Assembly: GCF_004216775.1 (NCBI RefSeq)
Contig: NZ_SGXF01000010.1
Span: 1 to 64,000, forward strand
From: Cuneatibacter caecimuris
GTDB lineage: Bacteria; Bacillota; Clostridia; Lachnospirales; Lachnospiraceae
Direction of reading: 5' to 3'
DNA length: 64,000 nucleotides
Position numbers and translations under genes: made by a program
Notes under the pieces: model-generated
Told to the model about the DNA's origin: nothing
The model's input: the letters and a program-made list of their open reading frames with translations, nothing else
Databases searched by the model: none
Shown: positions 19,433 to 29,000 of the stretch, in pieces
Position numbering within the stretch: the first letter of the stretch is position 1
Layout of the letters: every line of letters begins with the position of its first letter

Positions 19433-20629
19433 CTATTTGATTTTATCGGTTATGATCATCCTTTTGCTGATGATTGTAATCGACTTTTCAAATAAATCTT
19501 CATAGAGACCTATCAAATTTTTTCTTTGTTCCTTCGACAAAAGTTTGTAAAAGCTTCCCATCCAGCCCCGAAACATATTCTCTACATTTTCATACGTTAT
19601 CTCCTCGTTTTTCACTTTGACGGCGAGTTTCTTGAGCTTTCTGCGCATCGTAGTAACCCGCTTCGGATTGATTCGCTTAATTACCTTTCCGGAATCTGTT
19701 AAACTGTATTTTATTTGCAGAAATTTGTACGTGCTGGAAATCTTCACAATTCGAGTTTTCTTCTTATTGATATGGATTCCATATTCTTCTGCAATTTGAT
19801 GAATATGATCTAGCAGATCAAAGAGTTCTTCTTTACTCGGATTCATGATATACCAGTCATCCATGTATCTTCCATAAAACTTCTGGCTTCTTACATATTT
19901 GACGTAATTATCAATCCGATACGGATAATAAATCCCGATGACTTGTGATAGCTGGTCTCCAATATTAACCGACTTCTCCATCCACTTTTCGCCTGTCAGC
20001 TTTGACTCTGGAATGTTCCTATAATCTAACTTGTTGAAAGTGTCAGACATACATGTGGCATATTCCTCGTCCGTCATGTAAGAAACATCGATTTTAAATC
20101 CGTCAAAAATCTGTGTTAGCAACCAGTCAATGAATTCGTCATCATCGAACAGCTTTAACAATTCCCGTTTGGCAATTTCATGAATGATATTATCGTAAAA
20201 CTTGGAAAAGTCTCCGAACAATATCCATCCTTCATTTCCATACAACCGATAGTATTTACGGAGATGAACTTCGAACCTGTCCCGCTGATGAGAGATACCT
20301 CTTCCTTTAATCGAAGCACAATTGTCATAGATAATATGCTTCTTCACTTCGGGAAGCAAGACTTCATCGCACAAAACATGCCGAATAATGCGATCCCGAA
20401 TTTGAATACTTGTAATAGGTCTTACTCGGCCTCTCTCAAACAGCGTGAATTCCTGTGTCGGTCCATTTTGAAGAGTCCGATTCATCAGGTCGTCTTGAAT
20501 GGAAAAGATATACCGAAGAAAATTCATCATGAATTTCTGCGTTGTTTCCTTCCACTTGCTGGTTTTGACAGAAACCTTGTAAGCTCTATACAAATTGTTG
20601 GCGTCACAGATAATCTCCTCATAGTTCAT
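19433..20629 (-). CDS. DGR reverse transcriptase
   Basis: 398-aa reverse transcriptase. Motif A GDFSKFYDNI has Asp140, and the catalytic box is YMDD at 255-258. Domain 4 reads IGDQLSQ at 223-229, the I/VGxxxSQ form that marks diversity-generating retroelements; group II intron and retron enzymes have QGxxxSP. It has no maturase or endonuclease extension. It would copy the TR RNA with adenine-directed errors and, with Avd, rewrite the VR. It follows the TR by 109 bp and ends in lysis genes. Confidence 0.96.
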   Translation of the reverse strand: MNYEEIICDANNLYRAYKVSVKTSKWKETTQKFMMNFLRYIFSIQDDLMNRTLQNGPTQEFTLFERGRVRPITSIQIRDRIIRHVLCDEVLLPEVKKHIIYDNCASIKGRGISHQRDRFEVHLRKYYRLYGNEGWILFGDFSKFYDNIIHEIAKRELLKLFDDDEFIDWLLTQIFDGFKIDVSYMTDEEYATCMSDTFNKLDYRNIPESKLTGEKWMEKSVNIGDQLSQVIGIYYPYRIDNYVKYVRSQKFYGRYMDDWYIMNPSKEELFDLLDHIHQIAEEYGIHINKKKTRIVKISSTYKFLQIKYSLTDSGKVIKRINPKRVTTMRRKLKKLAVKVKNEEITYENVENMFRGWMGSFYKLLSKEQRKNLIGLYEDLFEKSITIISKRMIITDKIK

Positions 20630-20714
20630 AAATCATTCACCGTGATAGCAATACTTACCGTAGTAAATTGCGTCCGGCTTTGCTATTTATCCATTCGGAA
20701 AGGACAATGCCTCC

Positions 20715-20737
20715 TTCTCTGTTGGTTAAGCAGAGAA
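20715..20737 (-). other. Hairpin directly after the TR
   Basis: On the minus strand TTCTCTG and CAGAGAA form a perfect 7-bp stem with a 9-nt loop, starting 1 nt after the TR core. It lies in the TR-RT spacer, which in the BPP-1 system is needed for self-primed cDNA synthesis. A role here is inferred from position. Confidence 0.5.
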
Positions 20738-20738
20738 T

Positions 20739-20827
20739 CCGGACGAACTCCATTAGAGTTCGAAGCGTTGTTGTAGTTCGTATTGCCATTGTTGTTCACA
20801 TTAGCGAAATTAGCCGAAGAAACGACG
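20739..20827 (-). repeat. DGR template repeat (TR)
   Basis: 89-bp block matching the VR at 21908-21996 without gaps. Read in the VR frame it encodes many Asn (AAC/AAT) codons plus one TAC, the typical adenine-rich design of a TR. It contains 25 adenines; 19 are substituted in VR and none of the other 64 bases differ. It lies 12 bp past the avd stop. Confidence 0.97.
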
Positions 20828-20839
20828 CATAATTAGACA

Positions 20840-21325
20840 TTACCCTTTTAACTGTGACTTGATTCGGTTATCTCGTTGACGCCACTTCTTTATCAATCCG
20901 ATTTCTCGGTCGATAGCTTTAACATAGCGACTGTAGAGATTAACGTCCACTTCGAATATCTCAACTATTCGTTGCAACTCTTTCAAAAGCTGCTCGCAGT
21001 TTACTATGGCTGTATTCTGATAATCTCTTCTTTGCTCATATTCGTGCAGCGTAGTCGGATAGATAGAATTAGCCGCTCGGACATTGCTAGTCAGCATAGA
21101 AGCCAACTGGTCAATTCGATTTTTATAATTCAGCATTAAATATCTATACCTTGAAAAATCTTCTGTTGCATCCTTTCCGTGAGCATATCTTACCCGAACA
21201 AGCTGATCCAAATCTTTCACTCCGAAACTACGCTGCATAAGGTCAATCAACATATCATGCAATTCAATGGAATATGTAATCGCTTCAAATTTGGATTCAG
21301 TCCGGTCACTCACAAGGACACTCAT
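20840..21325 (-). CDS. Avd-like DGR accessory protein
   Basis: 161-aa, all-helical, strongly basic at its C-terminus (IGLIKKWRQRDNRIKSQLKG), consistent with the four-helix-bundle Avd proteins that bind the reverse transcriptase and template RNA. Somewhat longer than the ~128-aa phage BPP-1 Avd. It sits between the target gene and TR, the standard avd place, and its ATG overlaps the XkdX stop as ATGA, implying translational coupling. Assignment rests on position, size and helicity. Confidence 0.8.
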   Translation of the reverse strand: MSVLVSDRTESKFEAITYSIELHDMLIDLMQRSFGVKDLDQLVRVRYAHGKDATEDFSRYRYLMLNYKNRIDQLASMLTSNVRAANSIYPTTLHEYEQRRDYQNTAIVNCEQLLKELQRIVEIFEVDVNLYSRYVKAIDREIGLIKKWRQRDNRIKSQLKG

Positions 21326-21465
21326 GCATAATCCTTGTCTGTGATCTCTTTGAATTCTTCTTCCGTAATCCAGTTCTTTTTCACTGCATTCCGAACCCGT
21401 ACTTCATTCCACATACCCAAATTGTAGTAGCGTTTTACCTTGCCGTAATTCTTGCTATGTTCCAT
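21322..21465 (-). CDS. XkdX family phage protein
   Basis: 47-aa protein, too short for many gene finders. The core VKRYYNLGMWNEVRVRNAV and KNWITEEEFKEITDKDYA match the XkdX family of PBSX-like tail operons. The ATG at 21465 follows AGGAGG. Its TGA overlaps the avd start. Function in the family is unknown. Confidence 0.85.
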   Translation of the reverse strand: MEHSKNYGKVKRYYNLGMWNEVRVRNAVKKNWITEEEFKEITDKDYA

Positions 21466-21480
21466 AACTGTTTCCTCCTT

Positions 21481-21789
21481 TTATAGTTCGATTTCAGATA
21501 TCATGGCAACATATTCGATATCCGACTGCATTTTAACAAAGGCCAGCTCGGTTTCTGGAACATCCCGCAAGACAAACCAATATTTGTCATTGACCTTGAT
21601 AATCTGGACAAGTTCCATGTTCATGTGAACTTCATCCTTTTCACCATCGTTGATTGTTACGATCGAACAATTTCCGTCAAAAACGGACTCATCGATTTCC
21701 GATGAAGATATAAAGTTATTACCGTTCAACCTCAAATTATCAAGAACAGTTTCATCGGACAGAGTAATCTTATAAATCTTATCATCCAT
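21481..21789 (-). CDS. Small phage protein downstream of the DGR target
   Basis: 102 aa, acidic, beta-rich by appearance (MDDKIYKITLSDETVLDNLR; ending IEYVAMISEIEL). No family recognised. It lies between the receptor-binding target and XkdX, so it is probably a tail-tip accessory or chaperone (inference). Confidence 0.7.
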   Translation of the reverse strand: MDDKIYKITLSDETVLDNLRLNGNNFISSSEIDESVFDGNCSIVTINDGEKDEVHMNMELVQIIKVNDKYWFVLRDVPETELAFVKMQSDIEYVAMISEIEL

Positions 21790-21863
21790 TTTGATTCACA
21801 CCTTTCATTTAGATTCTTCTTATTTTATAGCACAGATTGTTGTCACCTGCGTACGGTTTTCGT

Positions 21864-21880
21864 GGGGGCACAGGGCCCCC
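21864..21880 (-). promoter_or_regulatory. GC hairpin after VR (DGR homing element)
   Basis: Six-bp perfect inverted repeat GGGGGC/GCCCCC with a 5-nt loop, 10 bp past the target stop codon and 27 bp past the VR core. DGRs such as BPP-1 need a hairpin/cruciform just downstream of VR for target recognition, and this matches in place and form. No T-tract follows on the minus strand, so it is not a normal terminator. Confidence 0.7.
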
Positions 21881-21890
21881 CGGATTCAGA

Positions 21891-22862
21891 CTAACCAATA
21901 GCGAAGACCGGACGAACTCCACGAGAGCCCGAAGCGCCGTAGGAGCCCGTATAGCCAACGCCGCCCACAATAGCGAAATAAGCCGAAGAAACGACGTCTC
22001 TGAGCCAGAACGTTGCGCGATTGGAAATCAGCTTCGGAACGACTGAAAACAGAGCAAGCTGGGTTTTACTAATGGTGTATCTATTCGGAATAATTGTTCC
22101 ATTTCCAGACGGAGCAAAAACATGTGAACCGTACATCATAATCTCATTAGGAAGTTCCAAGGTCGAATCATACCACGAGCCGCCAGACGGATATCCATTC
22201 GTTACAGCATTTGTCAAATGTTCACGATGCGTAAGAATCAGATTGCCGAAGGCACTCGCTGCCAGAGTTTTCGCCTGACTCAGATTCTCCTTATACATTT
22301 TAGAACCAACATAGCCACCAGTTGTAATGTTTGTCTCGTTCATCTGTGCGTTGTAAAGAGGTTTATCCGGCATGATAACCAGATGGGGCTTGGTGAAAAC
22401 CGTATCGCCGCAATTATACCAGTAATCGAAATCCACGATTCTCCATGTATAGCTGCCGATAGACCAGTAATCTCCAAGGAAAAATCCTTTGAAGGTTCCG
22501 TTCTTGATATTTGCCTTCTGGTCTTCTGTAATAACGCTCCCCAGATTTTTTCCTCTGTAAATCATCCGGCGCTGCTCCTTCGGAACAAAAGCGTCCAGAA
22601 TTGCAAAGAGTGCATCGTCCGCACCAATCGCTTTGTTCCCTGCTGCGGTGCCAATCAATAATTTATCATCCGCAGACAACGTATTGATTTGCGTAAGTTC
22701 CGACAGATTGACGCCAGAAATAAAATCCTGAGAACTGGTAAGTCCGATCAAAGATTTAATAAAATCAGTCACCATAATTGTTTTGGTTCCATTGTTACCA
22801 TCAATTAAGACGATGTTGCTTTCATCTAGCGTCTGGACCTTCTGATAATCCGTAATTTTCAT
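21891..22862 (-). CDS. DGR target: variable tail/receptor-binding protein
   Basis: 323-aa protein. The N-terminal ~100 residues form a tail-attachment part; the C-terminal half (from about 120) has a C-type-lectin/DUF6273-like pattern with WRIVDFDYWYN, PHLVIMPDKPL and a closing SRGVRPVFAIG. VR covers residues 289-319, with diversified positions clustered between Tyr295 and Arg314. The Gly-rich current sequence (GGVGYTGSYGASGS) arose from Asn codons in TR. It should sit at the tail tip and bind the host receptor. A GGAGG site precedes the ATG. Confidence 0.92.
   Translation of the reverse strand: MKITDYQKVQTLDESNIVLIDGNNGTKTIMVTDFIKSLIGLTSSQDFISGVNLSELTQINTLSADDKLLIGTAAGNKAIGADDALFAILDAFVPKEQRRMIYRGKNLGSVITEDQKANIKNGTFKGFFLGDYWSIGSYTWRIVDFDYWYNCGDTVFTKPHLVIMPDKPLYNAQMNETNITTGGYVGSKMYKENLSQAKTLAASAFGNLILTHREHLTNAVTNGYPSGGSWYDSTLELPNEIMMYGSHVFAPSGNGTIIPNRYTISKTQLALFSVVPKLISNRATFWLRDVVSSAYFAIVGGVGYTGSYGASGSRGVRPVFAIG
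21908..21996 (-). repeat. DGR variable repeat (VR)
   Basis: 89 bp at the 3' end of the target gene, ending 15 bp before its stop codon. It differs from TR at 19 positions, each an adenine in TR on the coding strand. Twelve codons are changed: eleven Asn to Tyr, Ile, Gly, Val or Arg, and one Tyr to Ser. Confidence 0.97.
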
Positions 22863-22879
22863 CTCGATATGTCCTCCTT

Positions 22880-24010
22880 TTACCTAATACAAAAAATAAC
22901 GCGGCCATCAATTGGCTGCCCGTTGCTATCCAGAATTAAGGAGCTGGAATATGCACGCGCCACAATCGGGTCCACGTTACTGTCAATGATAGTTCCTTCT
23001 GATGAATCGAGAAGATTATCGTAGTTCTCGTATCCATTGTCATAAAGATTGTTGTATACGGTGAATTCCGTCCGAATCCCCTCTACAATTTCTTCAAGAA
23101 TTGATGTCCTTTTTTGTAACTCTAATATCTGGTTTGCCAGATTTGCTTCTACATCCTCCGAAAGAGTATCCTTCAACTGCTGGAACCACTCATCAAACAA
23201 TGCCTGAGCATTTTCTCTCCATGCAGCCATTTCAGATGTATTATTGTTTGTGTACTCGTTAAACCAGGTCGCCCATAACTGTTTCCAGTAAGCACTTGTT
23301 TCCTGCATATCTGCCGTTTGAGCAGCATACCAATCGTTCCATTGTTTTTCCCATGCCAGATAAGATTTCTGGATTTCTTCCGACTGGGTGCTGAACCATT
23401 TTGACCACTGGTCTTTCCAGAAAGCATTTGTCGCTTCCATATCAGATGTCTCTTTTTCATAAAATGCATCCCACTGGTCTTTCCACTGAGCAACCAAGGC
23501 GTCAATGGACATTTTCTCCAGTGGAGCTGTTACGAACGGACACTCCGATGTACCAACAGCATTGGTGATATTCGCCTGACGGATGGATGTAACGCCAGAA
23601 TTTACCCGAATATAGGCCAATGGATACTGCCAACGGTCGGTCGTGCTAATCATTGTTGGTTTTGCTGGATTAGTAGCTGGCGTACCTTTGATGATTTTAA
23701 TCGCATTTGCACGAACAGATTCACGAGCATCTACTTCCAAAACAACTGCATCAATCCGATTTAGAATCACTTCCGATTGTGGTACGGTCAAAGGAAGCAA
23801 GGCGTCATTCAACGTCCATGTATGATTAAACCAAGCTCGGCCAATTCCGACATTCACCATCATGCCAGTAGACTCTTTCACCATCATAGCAGTCCCAACA
23901 TGCTGCAAAATGCCGTCACGTATGATCCCGTCAAAAATGCTTGACATTTGAATGGCATCGTATCTCCGGTCTTTATTCTTTGAGTTATAGAACCCATAAG
24001 TGACACTCAT
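22880..24010 (-). CDS. Baseplate/tail-tip protein with aromatic coiled-coil repeats
   Basis: 376 aa. The N-terminal ~150 residues (VTYGFYNSKNKDRRYDAIQM, later AYIRVNSGVTS) match a tail-tip/baseplate wedge-like protein common before receptor-binding genes in Firmicute phages. Residues about 165-280 contain five-plus repeats of roughly 22 residues built around WKxQWxxWY/F, probably a trimeric or extended helical stalk. It lies 17 bp upstream of the DGR target, which it may anchor (inference). Confidence 0.8.
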   Translation of the reverse strand: MSVTYGFYNSKNKDRRYDAIQMSSIFDGIIRDGILQHVGTAMMVKESTGMMVNVGIGRAWFNHTWTLNDALLPLTVPQSEVILNRIDAVVLEVDARESVRANAIKIIKGTPATNPAKPTMISTTDRWQYPLAYIRVNSGVTSIRQANITNAVGTSECPFVTAPLEKMSIDALVAQWKDQWDAFYEKETSDMEATNAFWKDQWSKWFSTQSEEIQKSYLAWEKQWNDWYAAQTADMQETSAYWKQLWATWFNEYTNNNTSEMAAWRENAQALFDEWFQQLKDTLSEDVEANLANQILELQKRTSILEEIVEGIRTEFTVYNNLYDNGYENYDNLLDSSEGTIIDSNVDPIVARAYSSSLILDSNGQPIDGRVIFCIR

Positions 24011-24030
24011 TTTTCTTCACCCCTTTCCTG

Positions 24031-25101
24031 CTATTCTACGGTAACGAATGTCGGATACGAGTCGAGTCCTTCTTTGCTCTGAGAGCGAATGAATTCCGTT
24101 ACCCGAGCTTTCCCCTCAATTCCGTATTCATTCACAATCTGTACCATATCGCCTAAGAAGAAATCCTCTCCATATCGGTACATCCTCGTTGATTCAACCT
24201 TTCCCTCAAAGGATTTGGTTGCGATGTTCTCAGCCAGATTCTCTAAACCTCTTTGAGAAAGCTGTGCATTATACTCAGTGTCCGTCAAGGTTTCATTATC
24301 CACGGTCGAAGAAACATCCCTAGCATCCGTATAAAGCTCCCTTCGATTCAAACCTGTTCCGGCACCAGATGCACAAGCCACGGTTGTAGTCCTCCGATCG
24401 GCTCCTTCCCCCTCTCCGGCAACCAAAGTAACTGTTTTCAAAGTCTTCTTTGATTCCAGATAATTGGTATTGATTACATTCTCAAATTTTGGAGAAAAGA
24501 TGACATATGGATTCGTAAACTGGTCGTAAGAACGATCTGCGCCTGCATAGAGCTTAAAGACGAACTTGTTATCATCGGACAGCTTGATTCGGAAACCGAC
24601 ATTCTTGGAATCGCACAGCTTTTTAATGGCATCATACAGATTGTCTCCGGTAAACTGTGCATCTACCGTCAGTCCGGTAATCGCCGGGTCCGTGGATGCC
24701 TCGAATATCAGTCCTTCTACCTTTCGGGAAGCATCGGAAGGATTGATGATATTCTCATCCAGCAGCTTTTTGATTCCATTTTGAAAGTTTCCGCTCAGAA
24801 TCGTTTGCTTCCAAATAATGCGGCGCTCCAGAATGGATTCCAATGACCTTCCAGTGACCGTAAAGTGGTTTCCGTTTTCGGCATCAGACTCAATCTTTCT
24901 GTCCTCGACAATCATGGTCTGGTCGGATTCTTTCAGCCAGAGATAGTAGTCGTCTTTCAGGATTTCAAGAACAGAATCGTTAATGCTTGTATATACCTCG
25001 AAATCTCCATAGGCAGAATACCGCTCCGTCCATATCAGAGACTCAAAGGTATCAAGCACAGAAAGCATTTTCAGAGAAGTGTCCAGAACAATCAATTCCA
25101 T
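24031..25101 (-). CDS. Tail protein, siphovirus ReqiPepy6 Gp37-like
   Basis: 356 aa. The N-terminus LDTSLKMLSVLDTFESLIWT and later ERYSAYGDFEVY, together with VTGRSLESILERRII, are the signature of the Gp37-like tail family, which includes base-plate hub or tail-associated proteins. Full length. It follows the distal tail gene and precedes the baseplate gene in the expected order. Confidence 0.9.
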   Translation of the reverse strand: MELIVLDTSLKMLSVLDTFESLIWTERYSAYGDFEVYTSINDSVLEILKDDYYLWLKESDQTMIVEDRKIESDAENGNHFTVTGRSLESILERRIIWKQTILSGNFQNGIKKLLDENIINPSDASRKVEGLIFEASTDPAITGLTVDAQFTGDNLYDAIKKLCDSKNVGFRIKLSDDNKFVFKLYAGADRSYDQFTNPYVIFSPKFENVINTNYLESKKTLKTVTLVAGEGEGADRRTTTVACASGAGTGLNRRELYTDARDVSSTVDNETLTDTEYNAQLSQRGLENLAENIATKSFEGKVESTRMYRYGEDFFLGDMVQIVNEYGIEGKARVTEFIRSQSKEGLDSYPTFVTVE

Positions 25102-25103
25102 AA

Positions 25104-26018
25104 CTATACCCCCTCAAACGCTGTTCTGTTTTCAATCTTAAACTGCACATTGGTCGTTCCTTCTTCCACCACATAAGCGAAAATATTATCGCCTTTGGAT
25201 AGCTGAAACCAGTCAGAATCTTTATCAAGGCAGTTTAAAATATTGGTGTAGATACCGTTTCGAAGAAGCGTAATTGATTTATCCCCTTTAATGGTGGAGA
25301 TAATGATTTCATCGCCGGCAACCATTCCAGAACCGGTTAGCTGCTCCAATTTATCTGTATCAATACGCATTACCTCTCTCGTCCCGGTATTGTAAATCGT
25401 GATATTTCTCACATTTCCGATGGCATGAATGGTAATCACAACCCCGATCTCGGCATCACCGGAGTAATATACCGTCTGCTCGGTTTCATTCTTAATCTCG
25501 CCAAATTCAATCAAGGACTCGGTTAAAGATTCATTCGAAAAAGCGAACTCAAACAGAGGTTCCACTCCATAGAAGATAGTGGTATTAGTTCCATCCGGAC
25601 CAGCAGAATAAAAATAAGGATCAGGACACACGATGGAAATCTGCGTCGTCTCATCGCTGCTGAAAATATCTGGTTCATTTGATTCCACATAACCATAAGT
25701 CTCACAAATACGATTATCTGTCTCTATGAGAAGCGTTACTTTCTTCTTTATTGGAAAGTATTTGTAGGAGTCATGTCTTGTGTCTTCAATCTGAGGATTA
25801 AACATCAGTTTCAGAGACATAACAATATTTCTGGAATTTACTCTTGCCGAGTTATACAGCGATCCGTCATTCGTAGAGATTTCTGTCGTGTTAATATCTG
25901 CTTTGCTCGGTCCCAATCCGCTGATAGATTGAACGGCGAACCCGGATTCCTCCGGGAACGCTAATTCAAATCTTTTTGATTCGCCCAAATAATTAGTTAC
26001 AGTTACTGCTCTAATCAT
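25104..26018 (-). CDS. Distal tail (Dit-like) protein
   Basis: 304-aa siphovirus tail component of the Dit type: N-terminal NYLGESKRFELAFPEESGF, then IVMSLKLMFNPQIEDTRHD and TLLIETDNRICETYGYVE, followed by a C-terminal domain near DKLEQLTGSGMVAGDEIIIS. It caps the tail tube and connects tape measure to tip. It overlaps the tape-measure stop by 4 bp. Confidence 0.88.
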   Translation of the reverse strand: MIRAVTVTNYLGESKRFELAFPEESGFAVQSISGLGPSKADINTTEISTNDGSLYNSARVNSRNIVMSLKLMFNPQIEDTRHDSYKYFPIKKKVTLLIETDNRICETYGYVESNEPDIFSSDETTQISIVCPDPYFYSAGPDGTNTTIFYGVEPLFEFAFSNESLTESLIEFGEIKNETEQTVYYSGDAEIGVVITIHAIGNVRNITIYNTGTREVMRIDTDKLEQLTGSGMVAGDEIIISTIKGDKSITLLRNGIYTNILNCLDKDSDWFQLSKGDNIFAYVVEEGTTNVQFKIENRTAFEGV

Positions 26019-29000
26019 GTGTTACCCACCAGCCCTTTCATCGCCGAAAATTGATTCTTTGTCTGCCGATAAATATCAATTCTCGACAGAGCCTTAGGCG
26101 AATAATTGTTTTGCGTGAATTGATAGGTATTTCCTGTAGGAGAACTTTCTCCATTTTGAACTTCTATCTCGGAAACTCGGTCATTCATCCCAGTGCTGAC
26201 AGATAATGCCTGATTTCTGCTAAACAAAGCATTCAGCCTTCCAGTCCCTGCTTCCACAGCGGACAGGTCAAGAACCGGTCGAATGGTAGGCTGAACATCC
26301 ATATCTGCGTCCACATAATCTGCAATTCTGGAAATGATGTCGTTCAGCCCGTCAATAGAAGATCTGGCAATTTCCCGTCCAGCCTTTCCAGCCTTGGAGA
26401 CATTATCGATCAACGCATTTATGAAGCCGACTCCTGCAAAGTTACCAATTCCATAAAAGCGTTTGGAAGGAGAATGCTCGTCCAGTTCGTCTTCCGCTGC
26501 TTCAGCCGCTGCGGCTGCCATAGCTCTTGCTTTTGCTTCCGCTTTCCAAGTATTTTCGCTGATACCATCACAGAAACCATCGACCAAGTATGAACCGGCA
26601 GATTTGAACTGACTATAATAGTCTTTGATGGCGGTTACAGAGCCACTCAGTGTAGTTGTAAAAGCTGTTCGGAGTTCACCGTCTTTGCTTTTCATACCGG
26701 CGATAAATTTAACCATGCACTCTCTACCAGTCGAGGTAAACTCCGCATATTTATTTTTAATCACCGTAAGACAAGCGCTGATAATGTTTGTAAACGCCAG
26801 CCTCGCACTACTGTCCTGCGATCTGACACCGGCAATAAGCTTCACCATCGTCTGGGTTCCGGTTGACGTAAATTCCCCGTACTTATTTCGTATTACCGTC
26901 AAACAACCGCTAACGATATTGGTAAAAGTTGTTCTGGAAGAGCTGTCCTGAGACCGTACACCGGCGATAAATTTAACCATAAGTGTAGAGCCACTGGTTT
27001 GGAACTCTCCCTGTTTTCCATTGATTGCCGTCAGCACAGCCTGAACCAGCGTAGTGAATGTCGTTGTCAGTTCGGATTTCTTCGCATTTGCACCATTGAT
27101 GAAGGACGACAACATACTTGAAGCCGCGGCTGTTACTTTCGATTCTGCATTATTGAACGCATTGATAAATCCAGTTACGCCAGTTTCACCGAGCGTTGTT
27201 AGTGCGGAACTGAAAGAAGTCATACCGCTCGTATCCAGACCAACCATCCCATTTGCCATGCTTACAAGCCGATTTGTCTGGGTAATTACTCCGGATAGCA
27301 ATGTCGTATCAATACCACTGATGCTGTTGTAATAATTGCTGAAATGAGCTCCGAATGAAGCCATGTCGCTGCCGAAGCTGGCAAGCGTCATATCATCGGA
27401 GAACCATCCGCCTTCTTTGGGAAGACTTTTCTGAAGCTCAACGATGGATGTCGCCGCATTGGTTGTAGTAGTAACGATATTCGCATCCACATCCTTCATA
27501 TAGTCGGAGTATTGTGCGAAACTCTTACCAAAGGAAACCAAGCTCGTACCAAAGACTGCAATATCGTTGTCTCCGGTAAACCAGCTTACCAATCCACCCG
27601 TATTCGGTAACGTATTCGCCAGCTCAACCACCGCTTTGCCAGCCGTTGCGGAATTTGTAACAGCTTCCACATCAATGCCTGCAATTGCGTCAGAGTAGGA
27701 TTTCATCGCTCTACCAAACGGCACCAGCTTTTCCCCGAACGTATCCATGTCGTTTTCTCCGGTAAAGAAGCCAACGACACCGCCACTATTCGGAACGGTA
27801 TTTGCCAATTCGATTAAAGCCTTTCCCGCAGTAGCAGATTCCACGATTACATTCGCATCCAAACCTCTTACCGCCTGAGAGAACAGCATCATCGCCTCGC
27901 CAAACGGTACAAGCTGTTCGCCAAACGCATCCATGTCATTTTCGCCAGCAAAGAAACCGACCACGCCTCCAGAATTCGGAATTGTGGTTGCCATTTCAGC
28001 CATAGCCTTTCCTGCGGTGGCAGCATTCGTTACAGTATCCGCATCCAGTCCTCTTACGGCATTTGCAAATCCCATCATTGCTTCGCCAAATGGAATAAGC
28101 TGGGCTCCGAAAGCACTCATATCGTTCTCACCCGTAAAGAAGCCGATGACTCCTCCGGAATTCGGAAGGGTTGCCGCCATCTCTGCAAGTGTTCTTCCCG
28201 CCGTAGCCGCATTTGCCACCAATTCCCCGTCCATACCAGCAATGGCAATAGAGAAATCTCGCATCGCTTCGCCGAATGGAACGAGTTGAGTAGCAAAGTC
28301 GCTCAGAGAAGATCCTCCTGTAATCCAGGAAGTCAATCCGTTCAAAATATCAGCAGCGGTCAGAATAAGAATTGTTTCTGCCAATGCTTTTACGCCGTCC
28401 AGCATAGAAGGATTAAGCTGTGTAGCTCCTTCGATAAATGGCTGCACATTCGTCATAAACGCAGAAAGATCTGAACCAATTTGAGGGAATTGACTTGAAA
28501 CTCCAGACATGAAACCACCGACAATTCCACCAACAAATTGACCGATAGCCGTACCAATTCCCTGAAGAAGATTTCCGCCCTCACCGATAAGCCATTCCAA
28601 TCCCGGAATCTGAGCCAAGGCACCGACAGCCGCCAGAACCAATGCCAACTCTGCAATGACTGCTCCCATCCCGAGAACGCCAAGCATGGCTCCTGGTACC
28701 AACGATGCCACTGCACTAAGAGCAAGCATGATTGCTGAAAGCAAACCAATTCCAGCGATTCCTTTGATGAGTACATTCACATCAAGACCACTCAAGGCGT
28801 CGATTACCCCGTCAAAGAAAGCCATCAGTAACTCTACGCCAGCTTTAATCAATTCCGGTAGTTTCGTTGTGATAGCCTGAATAATCCCAATCAGAATATC
28901 GAATAACTGCTCCACGATGGTCGGTGTGTGTTCGACCAGAGCCGAAAGGACACTGTCGATCAGGACAAATAGCCCGTCCACAACTGCTGGTACAGCCGTA

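Larger units (their letters stand above)
19433..22862 (-). mobile_element. Diversity-generating retroelement cassette
   Basis: All canonical parts in order of transcription: target gene with VR at its 3' end, a hairpin after the target stop, two small genes (102 aa and XkdX), Avd-like gene, TR, reverse transcriptase. It is carried in the tail-tip region of the prophage, so it should diversify the host-recognition protein. Confidence 0.95.

Noticed and set aside
19433-20629. Group II intron or retron reverse transcriptase
   Set aside because: No maturase or endonuclease domain and the SQ-type domain 4 motif; TR/VR pair is present.
21864-21880. Simple terminator for the target gene
   Set aside because: No T-tract follows on the minus strand, and downstream genes of the DGR need read-through; a homing element fits better.
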